DNA of 6,873 bases from Erysipelotrichia bacterium (GCA_012511695.1 JAAZFO010000062.1:1-6873), one strand, 5' to 3'. Shown: positions 1-6,283, numbered from the stretch's first letter. Translations and numbers: made by a program. Notes: generated by a model not told the origin, from the letters alone.

Positions 1-267
1 AAATAAAGAAGTGCCGTCATAAATGATGTAATTTAAGTCTAAATCTTGACATAATTTTTGCGCATTTACCACATCGATTTCTGCGGAATCAATCGGGATG
101 ATGACTCCTAAGACTTTGTCCTTTCCAACGGCCTTTTTAGCTAAGGCAGCGCAGAGCGAAGAATCGACACCGCCTGAAAGACCTAAAACATATGTTTTGG
201 CTTTTGCCGCATCAAAATAATTTCCTAAGAATTGGACAATTTCATCAAGATACTGCGCTAATGTCAT
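1..267 (-). CDS. nadE: NH3-dependent NAD+ synthetase, N-terminal 89 residues (3' end outside window)
   Basis: NadE amidates nicotinic acid adenine dinucleotide to NAD+ with ATP, the last step of NAD synthesis, in the cytosol. The visible part begins MTLAQYLDEIVQFLGNYF and carries the PP-loop ATP-binding motif SGGVDSS at residues 31-37, followed by the alternating strand and helix pattern of an adenine nucleotide alpha-hydrolase fold. The synthetase domain starts directly at the N-terminus with no nitrilase-type glutaminase domain before it, so the ammonia-dependent form is the likely one. The ATG at 267-265 is preceded by GTGAGGT, which overlaps the obg stop codon; the gap to obg is 10 nt, so the two are probably co-transcribed and perhaps translationally coupled. 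The frame is open to the window edge. The identity is secure from the motif; the C-terminal half cannot be seen. Confidence 0.93.
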   Translation of the reverse strand, partial: MTLAQYLDEIVQFLGNYFDAAKAKTYVLGLSGGVDSSLCAALAKKAVGKDKVLGVIIPIDSAEIDVVNAQKLCQDLDLNYIIYDGTSLF

Positions 268-277
268 CTATTTTACC

Positions 278-1555
278 TCACTTTATGTAATCGAATTCAA
301 AATCATCAAGCAACACCGTGTCACCATTTTTTGCTCCCAGATTTTCCAAAGCATCATCGATGCGCAATGAGCGAATTTTACTCATCAAGACCATTATACC
401 TTCATCGTTTTCAATGTTGGTCATCCGATAGAAATTTAACATTTTTTCACCACCAATTGACCAAGTGTGGGCATCTAGACGGGTAATTGTGAAATAAGGT
501 TCTTCCTCTTCGAGTGTATAAACTTTATGGTCGAGTGCTTCTTCGTCTTCATCAAATAATGGAAATGCTGGTGTGGTTTTTAACAAGCTACTACAACGAT
601 ACAATAATTCATCAATGTTTTCTTCAGTTAAGGCAGAAATAGGAATGATGTCTTCGCTGATTTGTTTTTTTAAGACCTTTAATTTTTCTAAAGCGCCTTC
701 TTCATCTATTTTACTGGCGACAATAATTTGTGGCCTTTTAATTAAAGCAAAGCCGTATTCCGCCAATTCTTTATTAATAGTTAAATAATCTTCATATGGA
801 TCACGACCAGTTTCTGACATATCGATCATATGGACGATAATACGACATCTTTCAACATGCCTAAGAAATCGTAAACCCAAACCCCTACCCGTATGGGCTC
901 CTTTAATTAATCCAGGCAAGTCGGCCATCACAAATGATGAGCCATCTTTTACTGAGACGACACCGAGATTAGGAACAATGGTCGTAAAAGGATAGTCGGC
1001 TATTTCCGGAGTAGCAGCGCTGACAACACTTAACAGAGTACTTTTGCCGACATTTGGGAAACCGACTAAGCCGACATCGGCTAATAATTTTAATTCTAAG
1101 ATCAGGCGATGTTTTTCGCCTGGCTCACCGTTTTCGGCAATTTTTGGCGCGCGATTAGTTGAACTTTTGAAGCAGGCATTGCCGCGGCCTCCACGACCAC
1201 CTTTAGCAACTAGCAGTGTCTTGCCATCAACACTTAAGTCACCTAAAAATGTTTTATCTTTTTCCAAAAAGACAACTGTACCTAATGGGACATCGACAAT
1301 AATATCTTCAGCACAGCGGCCATATTGATTTTTATTGCCACCATTTCCACCTTTGTCACCAATAAATACTTTGCTACGACGAAAATTGAATAAAGTGTTA
1401 ACGGTTTTGCTCGCCCTTAAATAAATAGAAGCGCCGCGACCACCATTTCCACCAGCTGGTCCACCTCTAGGGACATGCTTTTCACGAATAAAAGCGATGA
1501 CGCCATCGCCACCTTTTCCACTTCTTACTTCAATAATTGTGCGATCGATAAACAT
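278..1555 (-). CDS. obg: Obg GTPase (ribosome assembly and stress control)
   Basis: Obg is an essential GTPase that binds the 50S subunit late in its assembly and links growth to GTP and ppGpp levels. The 425-residue length is typical. Residues 1-158 form the glycine-rich Obg fold (KGGDGV near the start, then many GG-rich turns). The G domain follows with G1 GFPNVGKST at 165-173, G2 threonines 191-192, G3 DLPG at 212-215, G4 SKID at 281-284 and G5 SAL at 307-309. Residues from about 345 to 425 are the OCT-type C-terminal domain. G4 is SKxD rather than the usual NKxD. The stop is TGA and lies where the family ends (acidic-aromatic DDFEFDYIK). The start MFIDRTIIEVRSGKGG matches the family, but no Shine-Dalgarno sequence lies upstream. 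The gene follows rpmA after a hairpin terminator; spo0B, which lies between them in Bacillus, is absent. Confidence 0.97.
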   Translation of the reverse strand: MFIDRTIIEVRSGKGGDGVIAFIREKHVPRGGPAGGNGGRGASIYLRASKTVNTLFNFRRSKVFIGDKGGNGGNKNQYGRCAEDIIVDVPLGTVVFLEKDKTFLGDLSVDGKTLLVAKGGRGGRGNACFKSSTNRAPKIAENGEPGEKHRLILELKLLADVGLVGFPNVGKSTLLSVVSAATPEIADYPFTTIVPNLGVVSVKDGSSFVMADLPGLIKGAHTGRGLGLRFLRHVERCRIIVHMIDMSETGRDPYEDYLTINKELAEYGFALIKRPQIIVASKIDEEGALEKLKVLKKQISEDIIPISALTEENIDELLYRCSSLLKTTPAFPLFDEDEEALDHKVYTLEEEEPYFTITRLDAHTWSIGGEKMLNFYRMTNIENDEGIMVLMSKIRSLRIDDALENLGAKNGDTVLLDDFEFDYIK

Positions 1556-1565
1556 ACTGTCATTT

Positions 1566-1571
1566 ATTATA
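1566..1571 (-). promoter_or_regulatory. Possible -10 box for obg
   Basis: TATAAT lies on the minus strand, ending 10 nt before the obg ATG. Initiation about 7 nt downstream would give an mRNA with almost no leader. No convincing -35 box is found at the right distance, and the stretch is very AT-rich, so a chance match is quite possible. Confidence 0.3.
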
Positions 1572-1615
1572 TAATAAAATAAAATAAAAAGAACACAACT
1601 CAGTGCATTCTTTTT
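1572..1615 (-). terminator. Hairpin terminator after rpmA
   Basis: Starting 12 nt after the rpmA stop codon, the transcript can fold AAAAAGAA (1615-1608) against TTCTTTTT (1593-1586), extended inward by UGCA/UGUG including two wobble pairs, with a 6-nt loop. The 3' arm runs into a T-rich tail (TTTTTATTTTATTTTATT). This fits an intrinsic terminator for the L21-Prp-L27 operon. The stem is AT-rich, so some readthrough into obg is likely. Confidence 0.7.
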
Positions 1616-1627
1616 GTGATTTTTTAA

Positions 1628-1915
1628 TTAGTCTCTTGGATAGACTTTGACAACTGTTCTGCGTCTGCCCCACCGTTCGTATCTAACGATGCCATTCATA
1701 GTTGCAAAAATGGTGTCATCCTTACCTTTTTTAGTATTAAGGCCTGGAAAAATTCTCGTCCCTCTTTGGCGATAGATAATACTGCCAGCGTGGCACCATT
1801 GTCCATCAGCAACTTTTGCGCCGAGTCTACGACCAGCCGAATCGCGCCCGTTTCTTGTGGAACCGACACCTTTTTTACTAGCAAAGAGTTGTAAATTTAA
1901 TTTAAATCTCATCAT
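1628..1915 (-). CDS. rpmA: 50S ribosomal protein L27 with Prp-cleaved N-terminal extension
   Basis: L27 sits near the peptidyl transferase centre of the 50S subunit, with its mature N-terminus reaching toward the tRNA acceptor ends. The 95-residue product has the family hallmarks SKKGVGSTRNGRDS, RLGAKVADGQ, IIYRQRGTRIFPG and DDTIFA. The N-terminus MMRFKLNLQLFAS is the extension found in Firmicutes and relatives; in Staphylococcus the protease Prp cuts such an extension after LQxF, here after residue 11, leaving Ala-Ser-Lys-Lys. Two ATG codons lie in tandem; the first is 10 nt after GGGAGG, the second 13 nt, so the first is preferred but not certain. The upstream neighbour encodes Prp itself. 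The stop is TAA. Confidence 0.98.
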   Translation of the reverse strand: MMRFKLNLQLFASKKGVGSTRNGRDSAGRRLGAKVADGQWCHAGSIIYRQRGTRIFPGLNTKKGKDDTIFATMNGIVRYERWGRRRTVVKVYPRD

Positions 1916-1934
1916 AATATTTTTTCCTCCCGAA

Positions 1935-1997
1935 CTATTTATCAGTGTTGATTGTGATAAACTTTTGATTGTCTTTGCAAATTGTCTTTAATCCTCA
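1935..1997 (-). other. In-frame continuation of prp beyond its UGA stop
   Basis: After the UGA at 1997-1995 the same frame stays open for 19 codons, GLKTICKDNQKFITINTDK, and ends at TAG (1937-1935). The segment resembles the end of the Prp family, where a helix with a SLxTIE-like pattern leads into a final beta strand (here GLKTIC, then KFITI). The total would be 103 residues, close to the usual 105-112. The TAG falls just before the rpmA ribosome binding site, the spacing expected of an intact operon. The similarity is judged from memory of the family, not from a search. Confidence 0.7.
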
Positions 1998-2246
1998 CAC
2001 GATTGTTTCAATCACGGTTTCATCGTGAGCATCGAATGGGGTGTAAGTTTCGAATACCGCATGACCTTCCTTAAGGATAACTTCATAATCATCGATATTG
2101 TTTAGATTGTTGAAGCCACCAGTTACTACGGCACTGACTGCGGCACAGACTAGGTCTTTTCCGTATTCAGCACTGTGGGCGTGCCCTTTTACCTCAAGGA
2201 AATTGATTTGTTGATTAGATGCGCGACCGATTTTAACTTTAATCAT
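1995..2246 (-). CDS. prp: Ribosomal-processing cysteine protease Prp, ending early at an in-frame UGA
   Basis: Prp (YsxB family) is the cysteine protease that removes the N-terminal extension of L27 before it can work in the ribosome. The catalytic pair is visible: His22 in GHAHSAEYGKD and Cys34 in LVCAAVSAV, the same positions as in the Staphylococcus aureus enzyme. The ATG lies 2 nt after the rplU stop (TAA AG ATG) with no good Shine-Dalgarno, so translation is probably coupled to rplU. The frame stops at TGA after 83 codons, about 20 short of the family length, although the downstream codons in frame look like the missing C-terminus (listed separately). As it stands the product would lack the end of the last helix and the final strand. 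The gene sits between rplU and rpmA, its normal place. Function is certain at the family level; whether the short or the extended product is made is open. Confidence 0.9.
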   Translation of the reverse strand: MIKVKIGRASNQQINFLEVKGHAHSAEYGKDLVCAAVSAVVTGGFNNLNNIDDYEVILKEGHAVFETYTPFDAHDETVIETIV

Positions 2247-2248
2247 CT

Positions 2249-2557
2249 TTAGCCATTAATTGTTTCAATTATTAAGCATGTATAAGGTTGGCGATGGCCC
2301 AGAGTTCTGCGCACTCTCGCTTTGCTTTTATAAGTGAAAACGCGGATTTTTTTTCGTTTACCTTGTTTTTCGACTTTAGCGGTCACCGTAGCACCTTTTA
2401 AGTATGGATTGCCAACTTTGACAGTTTTGTCTCCGATTAAGAGTACTTTATCAAGGGTGACGATACTGTCGACTTCGGCATCAAGCTTTTCAACGTAGAT
2501 TTTGGAACCAACTTCTACGCGGACTTGTTTTCCGCCAGTTTCAATGATTGCGTACAT
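2249..2557 (-). CDS. rplU: 50S ribosomal protein L21
   Basis: L21 binds 23S rRNA in the 50S subunit. The 102-residue product has the full family pattern: MYAIIETGGKQVRVEVG at the start, VGNPYLKGATVTAKVE in the middle, the basic KRKKIRVFTYKSKARVRR segment and the GHRQPYT signature near the C-terminus. The ATG at 2557-2555 has AGGAGG 7-8 nt upstream (2569-2564). It is the first gene of an rplU-prp-rpmA operon with its own promoter and a structured leader. It ends in TAA 2 nt before prp. Confidence 0.98.
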   Translation of the reverse strand: MYAIIETGGKQVRVEVGSKIYVEKLDAEVDSIVTLDKVLLIGDKTVKVGNPYLKGATVTAKVEKQGKRKKIRVFTYKSKARVRRTLGHRQPYTCLIIETING

Positions 2558-2656
2558 AATGTCCCTCCTATTTTATTCACTAATGACTCGCTATTAAGGT
2601 ACTTAATAGAAGGTTTGAGACCTCTTCTAAGCGGTTGTAGCTAGTGAGACGACAAC
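2558..2656 (-). promoter_or_regulatory. Structured 5' leader of rplU, probably an L21 leader
   Basis: The roughly 100-nt leader can fold into a closed domain. TCACTA (2647-2642) pairs with TAGTGA (2582-2577). Inside it a hairpin AGAA..GGT/ACC-TTCT (2628-2608, loop CTCAA, two bulged bases) is followed by a perfect 8-bp stem CTATTAAG/CTTAATAG with a 3-nt loop (2609-2591). The two inner hairpins share 2 nt, so their outer pairs compete. No poly-U tract follows, so control would act on translation or RNA stability rather than termination. Firmicutes are known to carry an autoregulatory L21 leader RNA at this place; I infer the same class here from position and structure, without a covariance-model match. 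Confidence 0.55.
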
Positions 2657-2662
2657 GCCAGT

Positions 2663-2691
2663 AATATAACATAAGTTATAATTACGTTCAA
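2663..2691 (-). promoter_or_regulatory. Promoter of the rplU-prp-rpmA operon
   Basis: A sigma-A type promoter is visible on the minus strand: -35 TTGAAC at 2691-2686, a 17-bp spacer and -10 TATATT at 2668-2663. Initiation is expected near 2656. The -35 box contains the TGA stop codon of radC, so the operon promoter is embedded in the end of the upstream gene. Confidence 0.7.
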
Positions 2692-3410
2692 CTGTTTTCA
2701 TCATTTATATCGAGATCATGGGTATCGATAAAAGCTTCTCCCGCTGCAAACGAGTAAAAACCATTTTGGGTGATAATTAAATGGTCGATGAGTTTAATAC
2801 CGATTTGTTTAGCTTTATTTTTAAGAATGGTAGTAAACATTACGTCTGCTTTGCTAGGAGTTAATGTCCCATTAGGGTGATTGTGAAGTATGTAAAAATA
2901 AGCGCCATTATAAAGGACCAAAAGCCTTAAGACTTCTTTATGATCAACTGCCAAAGTATTAGCATTTCCTTGATAGAGCAATTTCTCATAAATAATTTGT
3001 TTTCGGTTATTTAAAATAACGACGGCCATCGTCTCTTGTTTTAATCTTCCCAACGTTACTTGATAACGGTGAAATAAAACCTCACTCGTCACCTCGATAT
3101 CACACTCATATATTAAGCGCTGTTTTTGATTAATTCTTTTGGCGATTTCCATTGTGGCCGCAAGTCTGAGGGCGATCGCAGTTTTCACCCCTTTGAATGA
3201 TTGAAAATATTGATGGGGTTGGTAAAGTAGTTCGCTTAAGTAGCGGGCGGAATGCATGATATCGCCAGCGATGTCTAAGGCTGAATGACCAACAGTTCCA
3301 CTATTGATGATCAGCGCTAATAAATCCTTATCGCTAAGATTTTCAATCCCAAACCGGCCCGCTTTTTCTCGCGGCTTGTCTAAAGGTGATAAATCGTTGA
3401 TTTTACCCAT
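2688..3410 (-). CDS. radC: RadC family JAB/JAMM-domain protein
   Basis: RadC proteins combine an N-terminal helix-hairpin-helix-like region with a C-terminal JAMM metal-binding fold. They were named for DNA repair, but that role is not established. With the ATG at 3410-3408 the product has 240 residues. PREKAGRFGIENLSDKDLLALIINSGT (residues 13-39) and FKGVKTAIALRLAA (72-85) are the N-terminal region. The JAMM core shows Glu159, then HNHPNG at 177-182 with Ser186 and Asp189, matching HxHPxG...S..D, so the zinc site is intact. A longer reading from a TTG at 3431 adds seven residues, but the ATG gives the family N-terminus and overlaps the previous stop as TAATG, which favours coupled translation. 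The stop is TGA, followed two codons later by TAA. The region before the ATG has only a weak GGA. Substrate unknown. Confidence 0.93.
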   Translation of the reverse strand: MGKINDLSPLDKPREKAGRFGIENLSDKDLLALIINSGTVGHSALDIAGDIMHSARYLSELLYQPHQYFQSFKGVKTAIALRLAATMEIAKRINQKQRLIYECDIEVTSEVLFHRYQVTLGRLKQETMAVVILNNRKQIIYEKLLYQGNANTLAVDHKEVLRLLVLYNGAYFYILHNHPNGTLTPSKADVMFTTILKNKAKQIGIKLIDHLIITQNGFYSFAAGEAFIDTHDLDINDENS

Positions 3411-3592
3411 TAATTCCAAGAAAACTTCCAACCACCAGGCGCAGTAATTGACCCTTTGTTAGACCGGAAAATACGATAGATAACGATAGCCATAACTGCG
3501 ACGGCCACTAAAGCCATTACCGAAGTGAGCGTAATGGCTTCGCCGACATAATGATTGCCCATTTCTTGTTCGGTTAGTAATGTGTATTTCAT
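3410..3592 (-). CDS. Small single-pass membrane peptide with a leader-like N-terminus, function unknown
   Basis: I do not recognise a named family. The 60-residue product has three parts: an acidic polar N-terminus (residues 1-18, LLTEQEM), one strongly hydrophobic helix at about 19-39, and a basic then aromatic tail with RIFRSNK and PGGWKFSWN. Charge distribution predicts N-terminus outside and C-terminus in the cytosol. The N-terminus partly resembles a double-glycine bacteriocin leader: with Gly17 as -1 there are Leu -12, Thr -11, Glu -8 and Met -7, but Val at -2 and His at -4. The case for a real gene is a strong AGGAGG 7-8 nt before the ATG, a typical membrane-peptide composition, and the overlap of its TAA with the radC start. 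It lies 53 nt after valS with no terminator between, so it is probably in the valS transcript. It could be a secreted peptide, a membrane regulator, or a small partner of RadC. Confidence 0.75.
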   Translation of the reverse strand: MKYTLLTEQEMGNHYVGEAITLTSVMALVAVAVMAIVIYRIFRSNKGSITAPGGWKFSWN

Positions 3593-3598
3593 AAATTG

Positions 3599-3623
3599 CC
3601 CTCCTACTCATTTAATAGGAAAG
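3599..3623 (-). promoter_or_regulatory. Hairpin that may mask the ribosome binding site of the small membrane peptide
   Basis: In the transcript CTTTCCTA (3623-3616) can pair with TAGGAGGG (3606-3599) over 8 bp, two of them G-U, with a 9-nt loop. The second arm contains the whole AGGAGG Shine-Dalgarno site (3605-3600), so the fold would hide it. The stem is short and only moderately stable; regulation is inferred from the sequence alone. Confidence 0.4.
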
Positions 3624-3645
3624 CATTAGCGTTGTTGTCTAATAA

Positions 3646-6240
3646 TTAGGCAAGTTTTGCCAGTTTATCTTTTAAAGTGGCGAGATTTTCCCGATGTTTT
3701 GCTAATTTCTCTTTTTCTAAAGATACTTTTTCCGCTGGTGCTTTAGCAATGAAGTTGGCATTACTGAGCATGCGTTCACACCGAGCAATTTCGGATTTAG
3801 TAACCGTGATATCTTTTTTTAGTTTTGAGATTACTTCTGTTTTATCAGTATTATCGACAATAAAGAGGTCCGCTTCGCGATAAACATGACTTTCGCCAGG
3901 GTGGATATCTTTATCGATTAAGGTGATGCTAGAAAAAGTGAACCGTTTTAAATAGACTAAAAAGTCCGCAAACAATTGTTTTTTCATAAAAAGTGAGAGC
4001 GATAGTTTCGCATTAGGGGGCAAATCGTTTTGACTTTTAAAAGTCCGCACATCTTTAATTAAGTTGAATAACAAATCGACTTGATCATCATTTGTTTCAT
4101 CAATTAATTCTTTTTCAAATTGCGGATAACTTTCTAACATGATTGAAGGTTTATGAGTTGGTAATGAACCATAAAGTTCTTCAGCGATAAAAGGTGTATA
4201 CGGATAAATTAATAAAATGATCGTTTTTAAACACTTTAATAATACCGCTTTAGTAGTGGCAACTTGTTTTGAATTATTACTGTTCAATGCCACTTTGCTC
4301 ATCTCTAAGTATTGGGCGCAGAAATCATTATAAACAAAGTCATATAAGTGTGTACTAGCGATATTAAAATCATACTTATCCATATTTGAAGTGACATTGC
4401 GCACACAGTAATTCAGCCGATTGATAATCCATTGATCAAGGGAGGAGAAATCACTTTTTTGTAGGACAACTTCTTTATAATTATCACCTAAAACGGACAG
4501 AACATAACGCGCAGAATTCCAAATTTTATTAAGATAATTAGTCGCGGCTTGGACTTTTTCATCACTGTAGCGCATATCTTGTCCTGGGGTACTATTAGTC
4601 GTTAAAAAATAACGGAGAGCATCAGCGCCGTAGCTTTCAATGACTTCTAAAGGGTCAACACCGTTTCCAAGAGTTTTGCTCATTTTCCTCCCCAGCTCAT
4701 CGCGCACTAGACCGTGAATCACGACTTGTTTAAAAGGTCTGATGTTGTTCATCTCTAAACTTTGAAAAATCATCCGCGCTACCCAGAAAAAGATAATATC
4801 GTAAGCCGTCACTAAGACGTCAGTCGGAAAATATCTATCTAAGTCCGCACTTTTATTTGGCCAGCCCAAAGTAGAAAAAGGCCATAAAGCGCTAGAAAAC
4901 CAAGTGTCTAAAACATCGCTTTCTTGGCGCCAATTTTCATGATCTTCTGGTGGTTCGAGTGCGACACGGACTTCACCTGTTTCAAGGTGGTAATAAGCTG
5001 GAATGCGATGTCCCCACCACAATTGTCGGGAAATACACCAGTCTTCTGCCTTATCCATCCATTGGAGAAATGTTTTTTCAAAGCGTTCAGGAATGAATTC
5101 AACTTTTGTGTCTTCATTTTGTTGATTTTGCGCCGCGCGATCTGCCAACGAGTCCATTTTTACAAACCATTGTTTTGACACCATCGGTTCAATGATAGCG
5201 TGACTTCTCTCACTATGACCGACCGCATGGACAATCGCTTCTTTTTTCACAAAATTGCCTTCTTTTTTGATCGCTTTAAGTAAAGCCTCACGACAAACGA
5301 AACGATCCATCCCTTCATAAATACCGCATAGGGCATTCATCGTGGCATCTTTATTAAAAATAATTGGACGATCTAAGTTATATTTTTCACCGATAACAAA
5401 GTCATTCGGGTCATGAGCTGGGGTGCATTTCATCACTCCAGTTCCAAAGTCCATATCGACATATGGATCACTGATAATCGGAATGGTAGCGTGATTAGCG
5501 GGATTTATAACCTTTTTACCGATCAGATTTTTATAGCGTTTATCAGCGGGATTAACGACGACACAGACGTCGCCAAACATCGTTTCTGGCCGCGTGGTGG
5601 CGACGATTAAAGCTTCTTCACTATCGACTAATCGATAAGTAAAGTAATACATATAACCAGCAACATCTTGATGGATGACTTCGATATTACTTAAGGCGGT
5701 CATCTGTACTGGATCCCAGTTAATAATCCGTTCTCCTTGATAGATTAAACCTTTATTATATAAGTCGACAAATACTGTCCTCACAGCGTAATTTAAGCCT
5801 TCATCGAGGGTAAATCTTTCCTTATTATAATCAAGTGCAAAACCGAGCTTTGCCCATTGTTCGTGGATAGAGCTACCGTATTCATCTTTCCATGACCAAG
5901 CCCACTTTAAAAAGTCTTCTCGGGTTATTTTGGTAACATCTACACCAATCGTTCGCAATTTTTCCATTACTTTAGCTTGGGTGGCAATACCAGCATGGTC
6001 CATACCCGGTAACCATAAAACATCAAAGCCCTGCATTTTTTTATAACGCGCGATGATATCTTGAATAGTGCAATTCCATGCATGCCCGATGTGTAATGTG
6101 CCAGTAATATTTGGCGGGGGAATAACCATTGAAAAAACCGGTTTATTTAAATCCAGGCCACTAGAAAAATATCCCGCTTCTTTCCACTGTTTGTATTTAT
6201 TTTTTTCGACGAGTATGTGATCATATCTTTTGTCCAACAT
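3646..6240 (-). CDS. valS: Valyl-tRNA synthetase
   Basis: ValRS charges tRNA-Val and hydrolyses mischarged Thr-tRNA. The ATG at 6240-6238 gives 864 residues, near the family norm. It shows PPPNITGTLHIGHAWN with HIGH at 50-53, the CP1 editing domain at about 190-350 (TTRPETMFGD from 215 and TPAHDPNDF at 273-281), WCISRQLWWGHRIP at 401-414, and the KMSKS loop as KMSKT at 519-523. The anticodon-binding domain follows, with FNIASTHLYDFVYNDFCAQYLE and YPYTPFIAEELYGSLP. The last 60 residues form the usual C-terminal coiled coil containing NFIAKAPAEKV. A longer open frame reaches 6312, but its extra 24 codons lie within the T-box antiterminator and terminator, so it is rejected. AAAGGAG at 6255-6249 is the ribosome binding site. 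Expression is set by the T-box in the leader. The stop is TAA. Confidence 0.98.
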   Translation of the reverse strand: MLDKRYDHILVEKNKYKQWKEAGYFSSGLDLNKPVFSMVIPPPNITGTLHIGHAWNCTIQDIIARYKKMQGFDVLWLPGMDHAGIATQAKVMEKLRTIGVDVTKITREDFLKWAWSWKDEYGSSIHEQWAKLGFALDYNKERFTLDEGLNYAVRTVFVDLYNKGLIYQGERIINWDPVQMTALSNIEVIHQDVAGYMYYFTYRLVDSEEALIVATTRPETMFGDVCVVVNPADKRYKNLIGKKVINPANHATIPIISDPYVDMDFGTGVMKCTPAHDPNDFVIGEKYNLDRPIIFNKDATMNALCGIYEGMDRFVCREALLKAIKKEGNFVKKEAIVHAVGHSERSHAIIEPMVSKQWFVKMDSLADRAAQNQQNEDTKVEFIPERFEKTFLQWMDKAEDWCISRQLWWGHRIPAYYHLETGEVRVALEPPEDHENWRQESDVLDTWFSSALWPFSTLGWPNKSADLDRYFPTDVLVTAYDIIFFWVARMIFQSLEMNNIRPFKQVVIHGLVRDELGRKMSKTLGNGVDPLEVIESYGADALRYFLTTNSTPGQDMRYSDEKVQAATNYLNKIWNSARYVLSVLGDNYKEVVLQKSDFSSLDQWIINRLNYCVRNVTSNMDKYDFNIASTHLYDFVYNDFCAQYLEMSKVALNSNNSKQVATTKAVLLKCLKTIILLIYPYTPFIAEELYGSLPTHKPSIMLESYPQFEKELIDETNDDQVDLLFNLIKDVRTFKSQNDLPPNAKLSLSLFMKKQLFADFLVYLKRFTFSSITLIDKDIHPGESHVYREADLFIVDNTDKTEVISKLKKDITVTKSEIARCERMLSNANFIAKAPAEKVSLEKEKLAKHRENLATLKDKLAKLA

Positions 6241-6260
6241 ACTTATTTCTCCTTTAAATA

Positions 6261-6283
6261 AAAAAACGTCCTCGCTAAGGACG
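6261..6283 (-). terminator. T-box terminator hairpin before valS
   Basis: CGTCCT (6283-6278) pairs with AGGACG (6272-6267) around a 5-nt loop, followed directly by seven T residues (6266-6260). Its 5' arm shares CGTCCTTAG with the antiterminator, so the two folds exclude each other, which is the T-box switch. Confidence 0.9.

Noticed and set aside
1696..1884. Alternative minus-strand frame inside rpmA
   Set aside because: It overlaps the conserved L27 frame completely and shows no family features of its own.
1995..1997. Selenocysteine at the prp UGA
   Set aside because: The codon is not at the catalytic Cys (Cys34 is an ordinary TGC/TGT type codon well upstream), the family position is a variable hydrophobic residue, and I see no clear SECIS-like hairpin right after it.
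2591..2609. The perfect 8-bp inverted repeat before rplU as a terminator or transposon end
   Set aside because: No T-tract follows on the transcribed strand, there is no transposase and no duplicated flank; it fits better as a hairpin of the L21 leader.
3411..3431. TTG start for RadC at 3431
   Set aside because: It adds seven residues with no family similarity. The ATG at 3410 overlaps the upstream stop as TAATG and begins a normal RadC N-terminus. Not fully excluded.
573..5610. Open frames on the plus strand (for example 573-788, 1044-1328, 3677-3883, 4924-5178, 5413-5610)
   Set aside because: Each lies entirely antisense to a well-conserved gene (obg or valS), has no ribosome binding site of note and gives a low-complexity or shadow-like protein.
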